A stretch of 64,000 nucleotides of DNA, taken from the NCBI GenBank assembly GCA_964571235.1, contig CAZNAI010000004.1, positions 186,001-250,000 on the forward strand, in the 5' to 3' direction. The notes beneath the pieces are model-generated. The model was not told where the DNA came from, ran no database searches, and saw only the letters and a list, made by a program, of their open reading frames with translations. Both the position numbers and the translations under genes were made by a program. Each line of letters opens with the position of its first letter. Within the stretch, counting starts at the first letter, position 1. The DNA comes from JACRAV01 sp964571235. Lineage in GTDB: Bacteria; Zixibacteria; MSB-5A5; GN15; FEB-12. Below are positions 44,463-53,177 of the stretch, in pieces.

Positions 44463-45449
44463 ATGAAAGTTGGCATTAATGGATTTGGCCGGATCGGGCG
44501 ATTGGTTCTCAAGGCGGCCCGCAACACTGATATCGAATTTGTCGGCATTAACGACATCACCGATGCTAAGACGCTCGGTCATCTGCTGAAATACGACTCA
44601 ATTCACGGCCGGTATCCAGGCGAGGTAATTGTCGACGGCGACACGCTGGTGGTCGAAGGGAAGCGAATCCCGGTGCTGGCGGAAAAAGACCCGTCGAAAC
44701 TGCCGTGGAAATCACTCGGCGCCGATGTCATTTTAGAGTGCACCGGTAAGTTCACAACCAAAGAAGACGCTTCCAAGCATATCACTGCCGGAGCCAAGAA
44801 AGTGCTCATCTCAGCACCCGCCAAAGGTCACGACGGCACATTCATTCTCGGCGTGAACTCCGACCAGTATGACAAGAACAAACATCACGTTATCTCAATC
44901 GGCTCTTGCACGACCAACTGTCTTGCGCCGGTGGCCAAAGTGCTTATGGACAACTTTGGTATAGTCAAAGGCTTTATGACCACTATCCACGCCTACACCG
45001 CCGACCAACGCTTGCAGGATGCTCCTCACAAGGATTTGCGTCGAGCTCGTGCGGCCGCGCTCTCGCTGGTGCCGACAAGCACCGGCGCGGCCAAAGCGAT
45101 TGCAGAGGTGTTGCCATCGCTAAAGGGGAAACTCGACGGCGTCGCTATTCGTGTTCCCACTCCGGACTCATCGCTGGTTGACCTCGCGGTGGTTCTTGAA
45201 AAAGAAGTGACCGCACAGCAACTTAACGATGCATTCCGCAAAGCGGCAAGCTCCGGCCCGCTCTCGCGAACGCTTGAGTACACCGAGGACCCAATTGTGT
45301 CGATCGATATCACCGGCAATCCGCATGGTTCGGTTGTCGACGGCCTCATGACCAGTGCCTCGGGAAATCTTGCTAAAGTCTTCGCCTGGTACGACAACGA
45401 GTGGGGTTTCTCCTGCCGAATGGTCGATATGATGCGGATGATGCTGTAG
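44463..45449 (+). CDS. gapA: Glyceraldehyde-3-phosphate dehydrogenase
   Basis: GAPDH forms 1,3-bisphosphoglycerate with NAD. The 328-residue protein has the NAD fold start KVGINGFGRIGRLVLKA, the catalytic Cys149 in ISIGSCTTNCLAP and the base His in the conserved HAYTADQRLQD. The Asp-rich VGINDITDAKTLGHLLKYDS segment suggests NAD preference. A strong GGAGG precedes the ATG. It starts a gapA-pgk-tpiA-secG cluster. Confidence 0.97.
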   Translation: MKVGINGFGRIGRLVLKAARNTDIEFVGINDITDAKTLGHLLKYDSIHGRYPGEVIVDGDTLVVEGKRIPVLAEKDPSKLPWKSLGADVILECTGKFTTKEDASKHITAGAKKVLISAPAKGHDGTFILGVNSDQYDKNKHHVISIGSCTTNCLAPVAKVLMDNFGIVKGFMTTIHAYTADQRLQDAPHKDLRRARAAALSLVPTSTGAAKAIAEVLPSLKGKLDGVAIRVPTPDSSLVDLAVVLEKEVTAQQLNDAFRKAASSGPLSRTLEYTEDPIVSIDITGNPHGSVVDGLMTSASGNLAKVFAWYDNEWGFSCRMVDMMRMML

Positions 45450-45467
45450 AAAACCGGGAAAGTGAAG

Positions 45468-46682
45468 ATGAAAAAAGTAACTGTTGCAGATGTCAATTTT
45501 CGCGGCCAGAAAGCGCTGGTGCGAGTCGATTTCAACGTTCCGCTCGACAAATCGGGAAGAATCACCGACGACCGTCGGATTCGCGAAGCACTCCCGACAA
45601 TCAGGAAGATTTCGGCCGACGGCGGCATGGTGATCGCCTGTTCGCATCTTGGTCGCCCAAAAGGCGGCCCCGACCCGAGCTTCTCGCTTCGGCCATGCGC
45701 CGAGCGGCTTTCTGAACTATTGGGCAAGAAGGTCGTGTTTGCCGAGGATTGTATCGGACCGGAGGCGGCCAATCCAGTTTCGCGGATGAAAAACGGCGAT
45801 GTATTACTTCTTGAAAATCTCCGGTTTCATTCTCAGGAAGAAAAGAACGATCCAGATTTCGCAAAAAAGCTGGCGTCACTGGCGGAGATTTATGTCAACG
45901 ACGCTTTCGGCTCTGCCCATCGCGCTCATGCGTCGACTGAGGGAGTGACCCGGTACTTCCATCAGTCGGTGGCCGGCTTTCTGATGGAGAAAGAGCTGAA
46001 ATATCTCGGACAAGCGGTGGCCGATCCGAAACGCCCCTTTGCCGCCATCCTGGGCGGCGCAAAGATCTCCGGCAAGATCGACGTGATCGAAAACTTGCTT
46101 GGTAAAGTAGACATTCTCATCATCGGCGGCGGAATGGTTTTTACATTCGCCAAAGCGATGGGGTACGAGATAGGCGACTCACTGTTGGAGGCCGACCGGG
46201 TCGATATGGCAAGAGAACTAATGGTTCGCGTGAAGTCGACCAACACCAAGTTGTATTTCCCGGTCGACGCCGTCGTCGCCTCCGAAATTTCCGACACCGC
46301 CAAGACCTCGGTCGTGCCAGTCGACAAGATACCGGCCGGCATGAAAGGGCTCGATATCGGGCCCGCCTCGATCAAGTTATTCACCGAGACTCTCAAACCT
46401 GCCAAGACTATCATCTGGAATGGCCCGATGGGCGTATTTGAGTCCAAGCCGTTTGCGACCGGAACAATTGCGATGGCAAAGCTGTTGGCCGACTTGACTG
46501 CCAATGGCGCGGTCACCGTTGTTGGCGGCGGCGACTCTGCCTCCGCAGTCGCGCAGGCCGGTGTCGAAGAAAAGTTGACGCACATTTCAACCGGAGGCGG
46601 TGCATCGCTTGAGTTCCTCGAAGGGAAAGTCCTGCCCGGAGTGGCGGCGCTCACTGATTGGACGACGGTGAAAGTTGGCTAA
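45468..46682 (+). CDS. pgk: Phosphoglycerate kinase
   Basis: PGK transfers phosphate from 1,3-bisphosphoglycerate to ADP. The 404-residue protein has VRVDFNVPLD, the SHLGRPKGGPDP substrate loop, the LENLRFHSQEEKND segment and the nucleotide motif VVGGGDSASA with TGGGASLEFLEG. An in-frame GTG at 45462 is less well placed relative to the Shine-Dalgarno region. Its end overlaps the tpiA start by eight bases. Confidence 0.97.
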   Translation: MKKVTVADVNFRGQKALVRVDFNVPLDKSGRITDDRRIREALPTIRKISADGGMVIACSHLGRPKGGPDPSFSLRPCAERLSELLGKKVVFAEDCIGPEAANPVSRMKNGDVLLLENLRFHSQEEKNDPDFAKKLASLAEIYVNDAFGSAHRAHASTEGVTRYFHQSVAGFLMEKELKYLGQAVADPKRPFAAILGGAKISGKIDVIENLLGKVDILIIGGGMVFTFAKAMGYEIGDSLLEADRVDMARELMVRVKSTNTKLYFPVDAVVASEISDTAKTSVVPVDKIPAGMKGLDIGPASIKLFTETLKPAKTIIWNGPMGVFESKPFATGTIAMAKLLADLTANGAVTVVGGGDSASAVAQAGVEEKLTHISTGGGASLEFLEGKVLPGVAALTDWTTVKVG

Positions 46683-47433
46683 TCAGCGGTTGAAAATCAT
46701 CGCCGGCAACTGGAAGCTCAACGGCACTATTCCGCAGACCGAGCGGCTACTGGGCGAACTGCTGGCTGGTTTGTCGGTGGGGAAGAGAGCTACTGTCGTC
46801 GTATGTCCGCCGTACCCATCGCTCTCCGTGGCAGACAAGCTACTCCAGGGCAGTCAAATAGCGCTCGGCGCTCAAGATATGTCAGCGCACGAGCGGGGAG
46901 CGTACACCGGCGAAGTGTCCGGGGAGATGCTATTGACAGTTGGGGTCCGGTACGTTATTTTGGGCCACTCCGAAAGGCGGCAGTATCATGCTGAAACCAA
47001 TGCGTTGGTATCGGCAAAAGCCAAACTGGCACTGCGGCTTGGCCTAGTGCCGATCATCTGTATCGGCGAAACGCTGACGGAGCGCGAAGCCGGCCGTACC
47101 CAAACGATCCTGGCCACGCAGGTAGCGCAATCGCTGGCCGGATTGTCGGCCGATGAGCTGGGCCGGGCGGTGGTTGCCTACGAGCCGGTCTGGGCGATTG
47201 GAACCGGCAAGACCGCCTCGCCTGAAATGGCCGAAGAGGCACAGGCGTTTGTGCGGTCAGAGATGAAGAAAATTGACTCGGTGGCCGCAGAGCGGACACC
47301 GATTTTGTATGGCGGTTCGGTGAAGGCCGATAATGCCGCCGAGCTTTTGCGACAGCCGAATATCGATGGTGCGCTGGTTGGCGGCGCTTCACTGGTCGCG
47401 AAAGACTTTTTGACGATTGTACATTCTGTTTGA
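46675..47433 (+). CDS. tpiA: Triosephosphate isomerase
   Basis: TpiA interconverts dihydroxyacetone phosphate and glyceraldehyde-3-phosphate. The 252-residue barrel has the N-terminal NWKLNGT, the catalytic His in ILGHSERRQ, the catalytic Glu in VAYEPVWAIGTGK and the phosphate loop YGGSVKADN. The start is TTG, overlapping pgk. Confidence 0.97.
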   Translation: MANQRLKIIAGNWKLNGTIPQTERLLGELLAGLSVGKRATVVVCPPYPSLSVADKLLQGSQIALGAQDMSAHERGAYTGEVSGEMLLTVGVRYVILGHSERRQYHAETNALVSAKAKLALRLGLVPIICIGETLTEREAGRTQTILATQVAQSLAGLSADELGRAVVAYEPVWAIGTGKTASPEMAEEAQAFVRSEMKKIDSVAAERTPILYGGSVKADNAAELLRQPNIDGALVGGASLVAKDFLTIVHSV

Positions 47434-47447
47434 TTGGAGGTCCTGAG

Positions 47448-47861
47448 TTGTTTGTTGCATGGGTTGTATTTCATGTCATCGTCTCCATCGCGCTCATCAT
47501 AGTAGTGCTGATGCAGTCGTCGAAAGGTGATGGGCTGGCCGGCTCGGCGTTCAGCGGCGGAATTTCCGGCGCGGTGTTCGGCGGACGCGGCGCGGCCGGA
47601 TTTTTGTCCAAGGCCACCACGGTTCTTGCGATAGTGTTCATGGTGAACTGCGGTGCGCTGGCGTTTATGTCGTCTAAACAAAGTGCTCCTGCGACCGGAG
47701 GTGCACAATCTACCGAGTCGGCTATAACGCGTCAGGCGCAGGAAGCGATGAAAGAAGCGCAGGCCCGCCAGGATGCGGCCAACGCTCGGACAGCGGAGGA
47801 CTCGACTGCCAACGCCAACAAGGCCGCGGTCGACTTTGCCAAACCGGATTCGGTGAAGTAA
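47448..47861 (+). CDS. secG: Preprotein translocase subunit SecG
   Basis: SecG is a small membrane partner of SecYE. I chose the TTG at 47448, seven bases after GGAGG; a TTG at 47430 overlaps tpiA. Two membrane helices (about 1-18 and 48-68) flank the conserved QSSKGDGLAGSAFSG loop. The roughly 60-residue C-terminal tail is charged and Ala-rich, longer than in E. coli. tpiA-secG is a common gene order. Confidence 0.92.
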   Translation: MFVAWVVFHVIVSIALIIVVLMQSSKGDGLAGSAFSGGISGAVFGGRGAAGFLSKATTVLAIVFMVNCGALAFMSSKQSAPATGGAQSTESAITRQAQEAMKEAQARQDAANARTAEDSTANANKAAVDFAKPDSVK

Positions 47862-47873
47862 ATCGATTCCTTT

Positions 47874-47899
47874 GTCATTCCCGCGAAAGCGGGAATCCA
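47874..47899. repeat. 27-bp dispersed palindromic repeat, copy 2
   Basis: ATTCCCGC-GAAA-GCGGGAAT (47877-47896), with flanking TGTC and CCA, is the exact reverse complement of the copy at 3648-3674. It lies between secG and tRNA-Leu. Confidence 0.8.
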
Positions 47900-47923
47900 A
47901 GGGTGTATGACTTAAGAGTAATC

Positions 47924-48005
47924 GCGGAAGTGGTGGAATTGGCAGACACACTATCTTGAGGGGGTAGCGGAGCAATCCATGCGGGTTCAAGTCCCGCCTT
48001 CCGCA
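47924..48005 (+). tRNA. tRNA-Leu, anticodon GAG
   Basis: This is a class II tRNA of 82 bases. The acceptor stem GCGGAAG/CTTCCGC, anticodon stem CTATC/GGTAG, loop TTGAGGG with anticodon GAG, long variable arm (GGA-GCAA-TCC) and T-arm GCGGG-TTCAAGT-CCCGC are all present. The 3' CCA is not encoded. It reads CUC and CUU codons. Confidence 0.95.
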
Positions 48006-48017
48006 GAATAACAAAAA

Positions 48018-48048
48018 CCCGTCGCTTGCAAAAGCGGCGGGTTTTTTT
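48018..48048 (+). terminator. Rho-independent terminator after tRNA-Leu
   Basis: A 10-bp stem (48018-48027 with 48032-48041, one G-T pair) with a GCAA loop is followed by seven T. Confidence 0.9.
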
Positions 48049-48146
48049 GTCGTCTGCGAAATCCTCGAAGGCAGTTGGTTTGACGCGCGCAAGCCGCCAA
48101 TATTGGCCTTTTTCGCTCGCGTCAATTGTCGTATTTTCACCGGCGC

Positions 48147-50417
48147 ATGACACTTAATCCCGGGACTCGCATCGGATCATACGAAATCATCGGCCCGCTT
48201 GGCGCGGGTGGGATGGGGCTGGTATTTCGCGCCCGCGACGTTCGCTTGGGGCGCGAGGCGGCGGTCAAAGTGCTACCGGCAGATCTCACCGCCCATGCCG
48301 AGAGCCTCGCTCGCTTCGAACGGGAGGCAAAGACGCTGGCCTCTCTGAACCATCCCAATATCGCCGTAATCTACGGACTTGAAGAATCCGCGGGCGTTCC
48401 GCATCTGGTGCTTGAGCTGATTGATGGCGAAACGCTTGCCGCGCGGCTCGCCCGGGGGCCGCTGGAACTTCGCGACGCCTTATCTATCTGCGGACAAATC
48501 GCCGCTGGAATCGAAGCGGCGCATGAGCGCGGGATCATTCATCGCGACCTCAAACCGGGCAATGTGATGATCAATGTCTCGGGAATTGTTAAAGTCCTCG
48601 ATTTCGGTCTGGCAAAAAACGACACTGCGCAAACGCCGGGGACGAATCCGGCGCATTCACCTACCATGACTGCCTACTCCAGTTCAACACAGGCGGGTGT
48701 GATTCTCGGTACGGCGGCATATATGAGTCCCGAGCAGGCGCGAGGGAAAGCGGTTGACCGGCGAACAGACGTCTGGTCATTTGGGTGTATCCTATACGAA
48801 TGTCTGTCAGGCAAGCCGGTGTTCAGCGGCGAGACAACTTCAGACTTACTTGCCCGCGTGTTGGAACGGGAGCCGGATTGGTCCAAGTTGCCGGCCAATA
48901 CATCGTCACGGCTAAAAGAAACACTGCGCCGCTGTTTGCAGAAAGATGCCGACGCACGGCCGCGAGATATTCGTGATGTCCGGCTGGAGCTTGTTACACT
49001 CTCGTCGTCCGGAGCTGTGAACGAGACTCAGGCAGTCAATTCGGTGGGCGTGTTGCCCTTTGAGAATCAGAGCGGCGCCGAAGATGAGTTCTTTGCCGAT
49101 GGCATCACCGACGAAATACTAAATGCACTCGCCCATGTCGAAGGACTGCGGGTGCCTGCCCGGTCTTCCTGTTTCGCCTTCAAGGGTCGGCGTGAAGATT
49201 TGCGGTCGGTGGCGGAAAAACTCGATGTGACCACTATGCTGGAAGGTACCGTTCGACGATCAGGGACAAGACTTCGAATAACCGTTCAACTCGTAAATGT
49301 AGCCGATGGTTATCAATTATGGTCGGAACGGTACGACCGTGAGATGACCGATGTCTTCGCCGTGCAGGATGAAATCGCCAACGCGGTCGCGGGAAAACTG
49401 AAAGTAAGTTTGCAGGGATCCCGCGATATAGCCGGCGGAAGGCACGGCACGTCGAATATTGAAGCGTATGAGCTGTTCCTCCGCGGAAAAGCGTTGCAAC
49501 TGAAACGCGGAAGGTATCTTCGAGATGCCATTGAAGTCTTTGAAAAAGCAATCAAGCTCGACCCGAACTATGCCGAGGCGTTGGCCTGGCTTGCTGACGC
49601 ATACCGACTGCTTGGGACATTTGCGGTTGTACCGCCAACCGAAGTGATGCCCAAGGCACAGGCGTTGGCTGAGCGGGCGCTGAGTATTGATCCGCGATTG
49701 GCGGAGGCGTATGCGACCCTGGCCGATGTCGCCGCGCAGTACACCCGTGATTATCCCAAGGCAGTGGAATCATGGCGCAAGGCGCTTGAATACGATCCCA
49801 AGCATGTCCGGGCTCGGTGTGAACGGGCCTTGTGGGGGTACGGATTTGGATTGTTCTCGATTGATGAAGCTATTGCGGAGGTTCAGCGAGCCGTAGCCGA
49901 CGAGCCGCTCAATGCCTGGGCAGGCGGGATGAACGCCATGGTCCATGGTTTCGCTGGACGATTCGAGGAGTCAATCGCCGAAGCCAACCGCGCACACGAG
50001 ATCGACAAAGAATCGTTTGTGGCACACTGGACACTGGTGATGTGCTACTCATGGAAAGGTGCCTTTGATCAGGCGCTTGCAAAGGCCGCGGAACTGTTGG
50101 CGCTTTCCGGACGGAATCCCTGGGTATTAGCAATCTTTGGTTGGTCACTTTGCAGAGCCGAAAAAAGTCAGTGGGCGCGGGCTGTATATGATGAGCTTTC
50201 AGCCAGAGCGCGTCACGAATTTGTCTCACCATTTTGGCTGGCCGTTGCGGCCACCTCGGCCGGGTGTCAGGACGAAGCAATGAAACTGGCGGAACGGGCA
50301 GTAGCAGAGCAGGATTCGTTTGTTGTCGTGGGACGGTTTATGCCATTTTGGGAGGGGGTGCGGGCAGATGCACGGTTCTCACAGGTCACGAAGGGCGTTT
50401 GGAATTTCTCCCAATGA
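48147..50417 (+). CDS. Serine/threonine protein kinase with TolB-like and TPR domains
   Basis: This 756-residue protein has an N-terminal Hanks-type kinase (about 1-270) with glycine loop GPLGAGGMG, AVKVLP Lys, the catalytic HRDLKPGNVMIN and DFGLAK. A TolB N-terminal-like region follows (VLPFENQSGAEDEFFADGITDEIL, about 300-440), as in adenylate cyclase-type regulators. TPR helices then run to the end (LAWLADAYRLLG, RALSIDPRLAEAYATLADV). No transmembrane helix is evident, so it is probably cytosolic. The start is ATG 48147; TTG 48126 is an alternative. Substrates are unknown. Confidence 0.9.
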   Translation: MTLNPGTRIGSYEIIGPLGAGGMGLVFRARDVRLGREAAVKVLPADLTAHAESLARFEREAKTLASLNHPNIAVIYGLEESAGVPHLVLELIDGETLAARLARGPLELRDALSICGQIAAGIEAAHERGIIHRDLKPGNVMINVSGIVKVLDFGLAKNDTAQTPGTNPAHSPTMTAYSSSTQAGVILGTAAYMSPEQARGKAVDRRTDVWSFGCILYECLSGKPVFSGETTSDLLARVLEREPDWSKLPANTSSRLKETLRRCLQKDADARPRDIRDVRLELVTLSSSGAVNETQAVNSVGVLPFENQSGAEDEFFADGITDEILNALAHVEGLRVPARSSCFAFKGRREDLRSVAEKLDVTTMLEGTVRRSGTRLRITVQLVNVADGYQLWSERYDREMTDVFAVQDEIANAVAGKLKVSLQGSRDIAGGRHGTSNIEAYELFLRGKALQLKRGRYLRDAIEVFEKAIKLDPNYAEALAWLADAYRLLGTFAVVPPTEVMPKAQALAERALSIDPRLAEAYATLADVAAQYTRDYPKAVESWRKALEYDPKHVRARCERALWGYGFGLFSIDEAIAEVQRAVADEPLNAWAGGMNAMVHGFAGRFEESIAEANRAHEIDKESFVAHWTLVMCYSWKGAFDQALAKAAELLALSGRNPWVLAIFGWSLCRAEKSQWARAVYDELSARARHEFVSPFWLAVAATSAGCQDEAMKLAERAVAEQDSFVVVGRFMPFWEGVRADARFSQVTKGVWNFSQ

Positions 50418-50451
50418 TCTCGGCTCCAAGTACTCATCTTCGCGGCGCTAC

Positions 50452-50940
50452 TCACGCCTCTTTCAACAGAGATTCCAGATCGAGCGGCTCAGTAAACATT
50501 TCCAGTTCGCCGTTATCGTTCTTGGGCCACTCTTCGCGGGGTCGGTCGCGGTATAACTCAATTCCATTTTGGTCCGGATCGCGAAGGTAGATCGCCTCGC
50601 TGACACCGTGATCGGCGGCGCCGTCGATCGGCCAGTTGTGGTCGAGCAGTCGCTGAAGTGTTTGCGCCAGCGCCACGCGGCTCGGAAGGAGAATGGCGAA
50701 ATGAAAAAGCCCTGTTGCATGCGGCGGGGGAGGAGTGCCGCCGCGGCTTTCCCACGTATTCAACCCAATATGATGATGATATCCGCCGGCAGACAAAAAG
50801 GCGGCCTGGCGTCCCATACGGGCGGTCAATTCAAAACCGAGTATCTCTGTGTAGAAATGAAGTGCTCGGTCAAGGTCGGACACCTTCAGGTGAATATGTC
50901 CGATGACCGTCTTCGGGTCGATCAATTGCGACTTGGACAC
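50452..50940 (-). CDS. VOC-superfamily protein (glyoxalase/extradiol dioxygenase-like)
   Basis: This 162-residue single-domain protein contains IGHIHLKVSDLDRALHFYTEILGFEL and LRDPDQNGIELY, both typical of VOC enzymes. The metal ligands would be His17 (HIHLKV), the His in GLFHFAI and the terminal Glu of IELY. CatE-like catechol dioxygenase is the nearest type, but glyoxalase or resistance roles are possible. It is in a minus-strand run with a DinB protein, a membrane protein and a second VOC protein. Confidence 0.82.
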   Translation of the reverse strand: MSKSQLIDPKTVIGHIHLKVSDLDRALHFYTEILGFELTARMGRQAAFLSAGGYHHHIGLNTWESRGGTPPPPHATGLFHFAILLPSRVALAQTLQRLLDHNWPIDGAADHGVSEAIYLRDPDQNGIELYRDRPREEWPKNDNGELEMFTEPLDLESLLKEA

Positions 50941-50942
50941 AC

Positions 50943-51431
50943 TTACTTCCGCTGTTTCCAGATTTCGTAATTCTGGCGCATCTGTTCAATGTGGCCGTGG
51001 GTGTGGTGCTCGTATATATCCAGCCAACGGCTCATCGACATGATACCGGCCTCGGGGTGGACAATGGTCCGCTCCCAGACCGGGTCGGGGAGATTCTTGA
51101 TGAGTTCGTATGTCGACTTGCGGAGCGCACGAAACAGATCAAGCGCGGTCTCGGTGCTCAGATTGTGGTAGTGCATGAACCGGGCCCACTTGTCTTGATC
51201 GTAGGCGTATATCGTATTCCCCGGTTCAGAAAGAAAAACGCGGGCGCGGACAAACGAATTGGCTTCAGAATCGGCCAAATGGATCACAATTTCATGGATC
51301 GACCAGCGATCCGGCGACGGCTTGTACTGCCACATTTCTTTGGGAAACTCTTTGAGTGCGGCGATCAATAACTCATGAGCGCGGCCGTACGATTCGATCT
51401 TGTCTGTGCGATTAGCGAACGTGGTAGTCAT
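50943..51431 (-). CDS. DinB-family protein
   Basis: This 162-residue four-helix protein has likely metal-binding His residues in WSIHEIVIHLADSE and near the C-terminus in YEHHTHGHIEQM. DinB-superfamily members often bind thiols such as bacillithiol or act as damage-inducible proteins. The specific role is unknown. It lies two bases upstream of the VOC gene. Confidence 0.85.
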   Translation of the reverse strand: MTTTFANRTDKIESYGRAHELLIAALKEFPKEMWQYKPSPDRWSIHEIVIHLADSEANSFVRARVFLSEPGNTIYAYDQDKWARFMHYHNLSTETALDLFRALRKSTYELIKNLPDPVWERTIVHPEAGIMSMSRWLDIYEHHTHGHIEQMRQNYEIWKQRK

Positions 51432-51484
51432 AGACCTTTCCTTTTCGTTACCGGCAGGTGTGTGTACCCGTTAGAACTGAGCAA

Positions 51485-52147
51485 TTATTGGATTGTTCGC
51501 CGCCGATCAAGAGAAAAGTACAAAACCACCACCAGAATATTCGTCGCCAGTGATCCGACAGCCAGTGGGGTTTCGCCGGGTGGAGCCGGCGCCAGTAGGC
51601 CGCCGTAGACGGTCATTCCCGCAATGAAAAAAGTGAGAAGGCCGATCAGCCATTTTCGGAGAGAAGAAATTTCGGTGCTGTGTGTGAGATAGAGCCAGAG
51701 TCCAAAGGCGGCAAACGAAATTTCGATGCCTAAGGCTTTCGGCATCTGGTCCCAGAGCCCCAGGCCGAGTTTTTGGGTGCTACTTCCGGCAAGTGGCAAA
51801 TCCTGAGTATGTTCAATCCAGTCACAAGTCCAGTGTAGAAAGACCGCGGCTCCCAAGATTATCCCCGCCCTCAGTCGCTTCGATGTGCGAATAACAGCAC
51901 AGCCGACTCCAAAAGCGAGTGCCGAGTAAAGCAGAGCCGCAACCAGTGAGTGCGAATATGGAAAATCGAAGGAGAGAAAATGAATGTCGGAATAATTCGG
52001 CGGAATCGCCACGTGCTCGGCGCCGATCAGAACGAGCACCCACAACACGATATCCAAGAAAAGCGATGCGGTGACCAGCCAGCCGACATTCAACTTTGGC
52101 TCCGCCTTTTTGAGTGCAAGCCCTACCCCCACGTGACCTAGGAACAT
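51485..52147 (-). CDS. Polytopic membrane protein, YdjM-like
   Basis: This 220-residue protein has about seven hydrophobic helices. Conserved His/Asp sites occur in MFLGHVGVGLALKK, FPYSHSLVAAL and LHWTCDWIEHT, suggesting a metal-dependent membrane hydrolase of the YdjM/DUF457 kind. No substrate can be assigned. It lies two bases after the VOC gene at 52150 in the same direction. Confidence 0.7.
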   Translation of the reverse strand: MFLGHVGVGLALKKAEPKLNVGWLVTASLFLDIVLWVLVLIGAEHVAIPPNYSDIHFLSFDFPYSHSLVAALLYSALAFGVGCAVIRTSKRLRAGIILGAAVFLHWTCDWIEHTQDLPLAGSSTQKLGLGLWDQMPKALGIEISFAAFGLWLYLTHSTEISSLRKWLIGLLTFFIAGMTVYGGLLAPAPPGETPLAVGSLATNILVVVLYFSLDRRRTIQ

Positions 52148-52149
52148 CG

Positions 52150-52533
52150 CTACTCCTCTAGAAGTCCGTGCCAGTCAACAGTCATCAGCTCACCCTGGTG
52201 ACCGTCGGGATCAAAAAAGTACAAACTCTTGTGCGGCGTCTGCCAGTTGTGTTCGACGACCTCGCATCCGAGTTTAAGTAGCCGTTGGCGAAAGATTTCG
52301 AGTTCGTCAAGTTCGATTTGTACAGCGTAGTGAACATGCTGACCAGCCCGTGAGCCGTGCAAGCCCACTTTGCCTGCTTTCCAAATTCCCAGGGTGGTAC
52401 CACTATCGAAGACAAAGGCAACCGCCGACCGATCGTCCCACTTTGATATCCGCGCCTTTGGAAATAGGGTAGCATAAAAAGAAATCGACCGATCAAGATC
52501 GGCCGATTCCAGATGAACTTCGAGTAATCGCAC
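52150..52533 (-). CDS. VOC-superfamily protein, second copy
   Basis: This 127-residue single-domain protein starts MRLLEVHLESADLDRSISFYATLFP and contains YFFDPDGHQGELMTVDWHG at the end. The fold matches glyoxalase/bleomycin-resistance proteins. It is divergent from the VOC protein at 50452. Its function is unknown. It heads a minus-strand group with the membrane, DinB and VOC proteins. Confidence 0.8.
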   Translation of the reverse strand: MRLLEVHLESADLDRSISFYATLFPKARISKWDDRSAVAFVFDSGTTLGIWKAGKVGLHGSRAGQHVHYAVQIELDELEIFRQRLLKLGCEVVEHNWQTPHKSLYFFDPDGHQGELMTVDWHGLLEE

Positions 52534-52560
52534 GTCGTCGGGGAGGGCCCGTGAAGGCGG

Positions 52561-52929
52561 CTAATTTTCGATATACTTCCCAAGAATCTGGTGCATCCGC
52601 GAGGTCATCTTGGAATTGGGGAGGACCTCGTTGGCCCCGGCGGTCAGGGCCGCTTTCATTTGGTCGGCCATGATGTGGGGGGAGTAGCACACGATCGGGA
52701 TCCGCTTGGTCGCATTGTACGAACGGAGCTTGTTGATAAGCGAGGGGGCCTCGATCCCGTTTAGGTTCAGGTCGATGATGATCAGGTCTGGGAGCAGTTC
52801 CTGCGCTTTGACAAATATCTCTTCGGCGCGGATGGCTTTTATCCCTTCCGCTTCCATCGTGTCCAAGATTGACATGATCTTTGAGGTAAAGATCATGTTA
52901 TTAACAGCTATTAGTACCTTTTTGCTCAA
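52561..52929 (-). CDS. Stand-alone response-regulator receiver with degenerate acidic pocket
   Basis: This 122-residue receiver has the phospho-acceptor Asp53 in LIIIDLNLNG and Lys107 in LPNSKMTS. The acidic pair normally near residue 10 is NN (VLIAVNNMIFT), so Mg2+ binding should be impaired. The position of the switch Thr is Ser83. The TTG at 52929 is preceded by GGAGG at five bases; an upstream ATG adds unlikely residues. No histidine kinase is nearby. It could be a pseudo-receiver, as known for some regulators. Confidence 0.8.
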   Translation of the reverse strand: MSKKVLIAVNNMIFTSKIMSILDTMEAEGIKAIRAEEIFVKAQELLPDLIIIDLNLNGIEAPSLINKLRSYNATKRIPIVCYSPHIMADQMKAALTAGANEVLPNSKMTSRMHQILGKYIEN

Positions 52930-52989
52930 CTCACCCTCCCTCTTCCCTTCTGAAGGAACTCTCGGGTTTAACAAACTGAGAGTGAACCA

Positions 52990-53018
52990 ATTATACGCAA
53001 AATTCGGTCGAATCGCCA
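52990..53018 (-). promoter_or_regulatory. Possible promoter of the receiver gene
   Basis: On the minus strand, TATAAT (52995-52990) lies 17 bases from TGGCGA (53018-53013). The -10 is perfect and the -35 weak. The predicted transcript start is about 55 bases before the TTG. Confidence 0.45.
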
Positions 53019-53177
53019 GCTAATTGCGGTTTTGGTGTCAACAAAAAACAGACCGCATTGTAAGCCGTTGATCAGTAATTGATTGCAACGGCGCCTCCTT
53101 TCGGGTCTTTTCGGGTACTGAAGTGGCGATGAGGAGGTTTTAGTTGAAGTTGGCTTGTGAAGCTGGTAGCTAAGAGC

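Noticed and set aside
47178..48140. A 320-residue minus-strand open frame over tpiA, secG and tRNA-Leu
   Set aside because: It is antisense to three well-supported features. Its RRDLNPHGLLRYPL-type stretch is the known artefact of translating a tRNA-Leu gene on the opposite strand.
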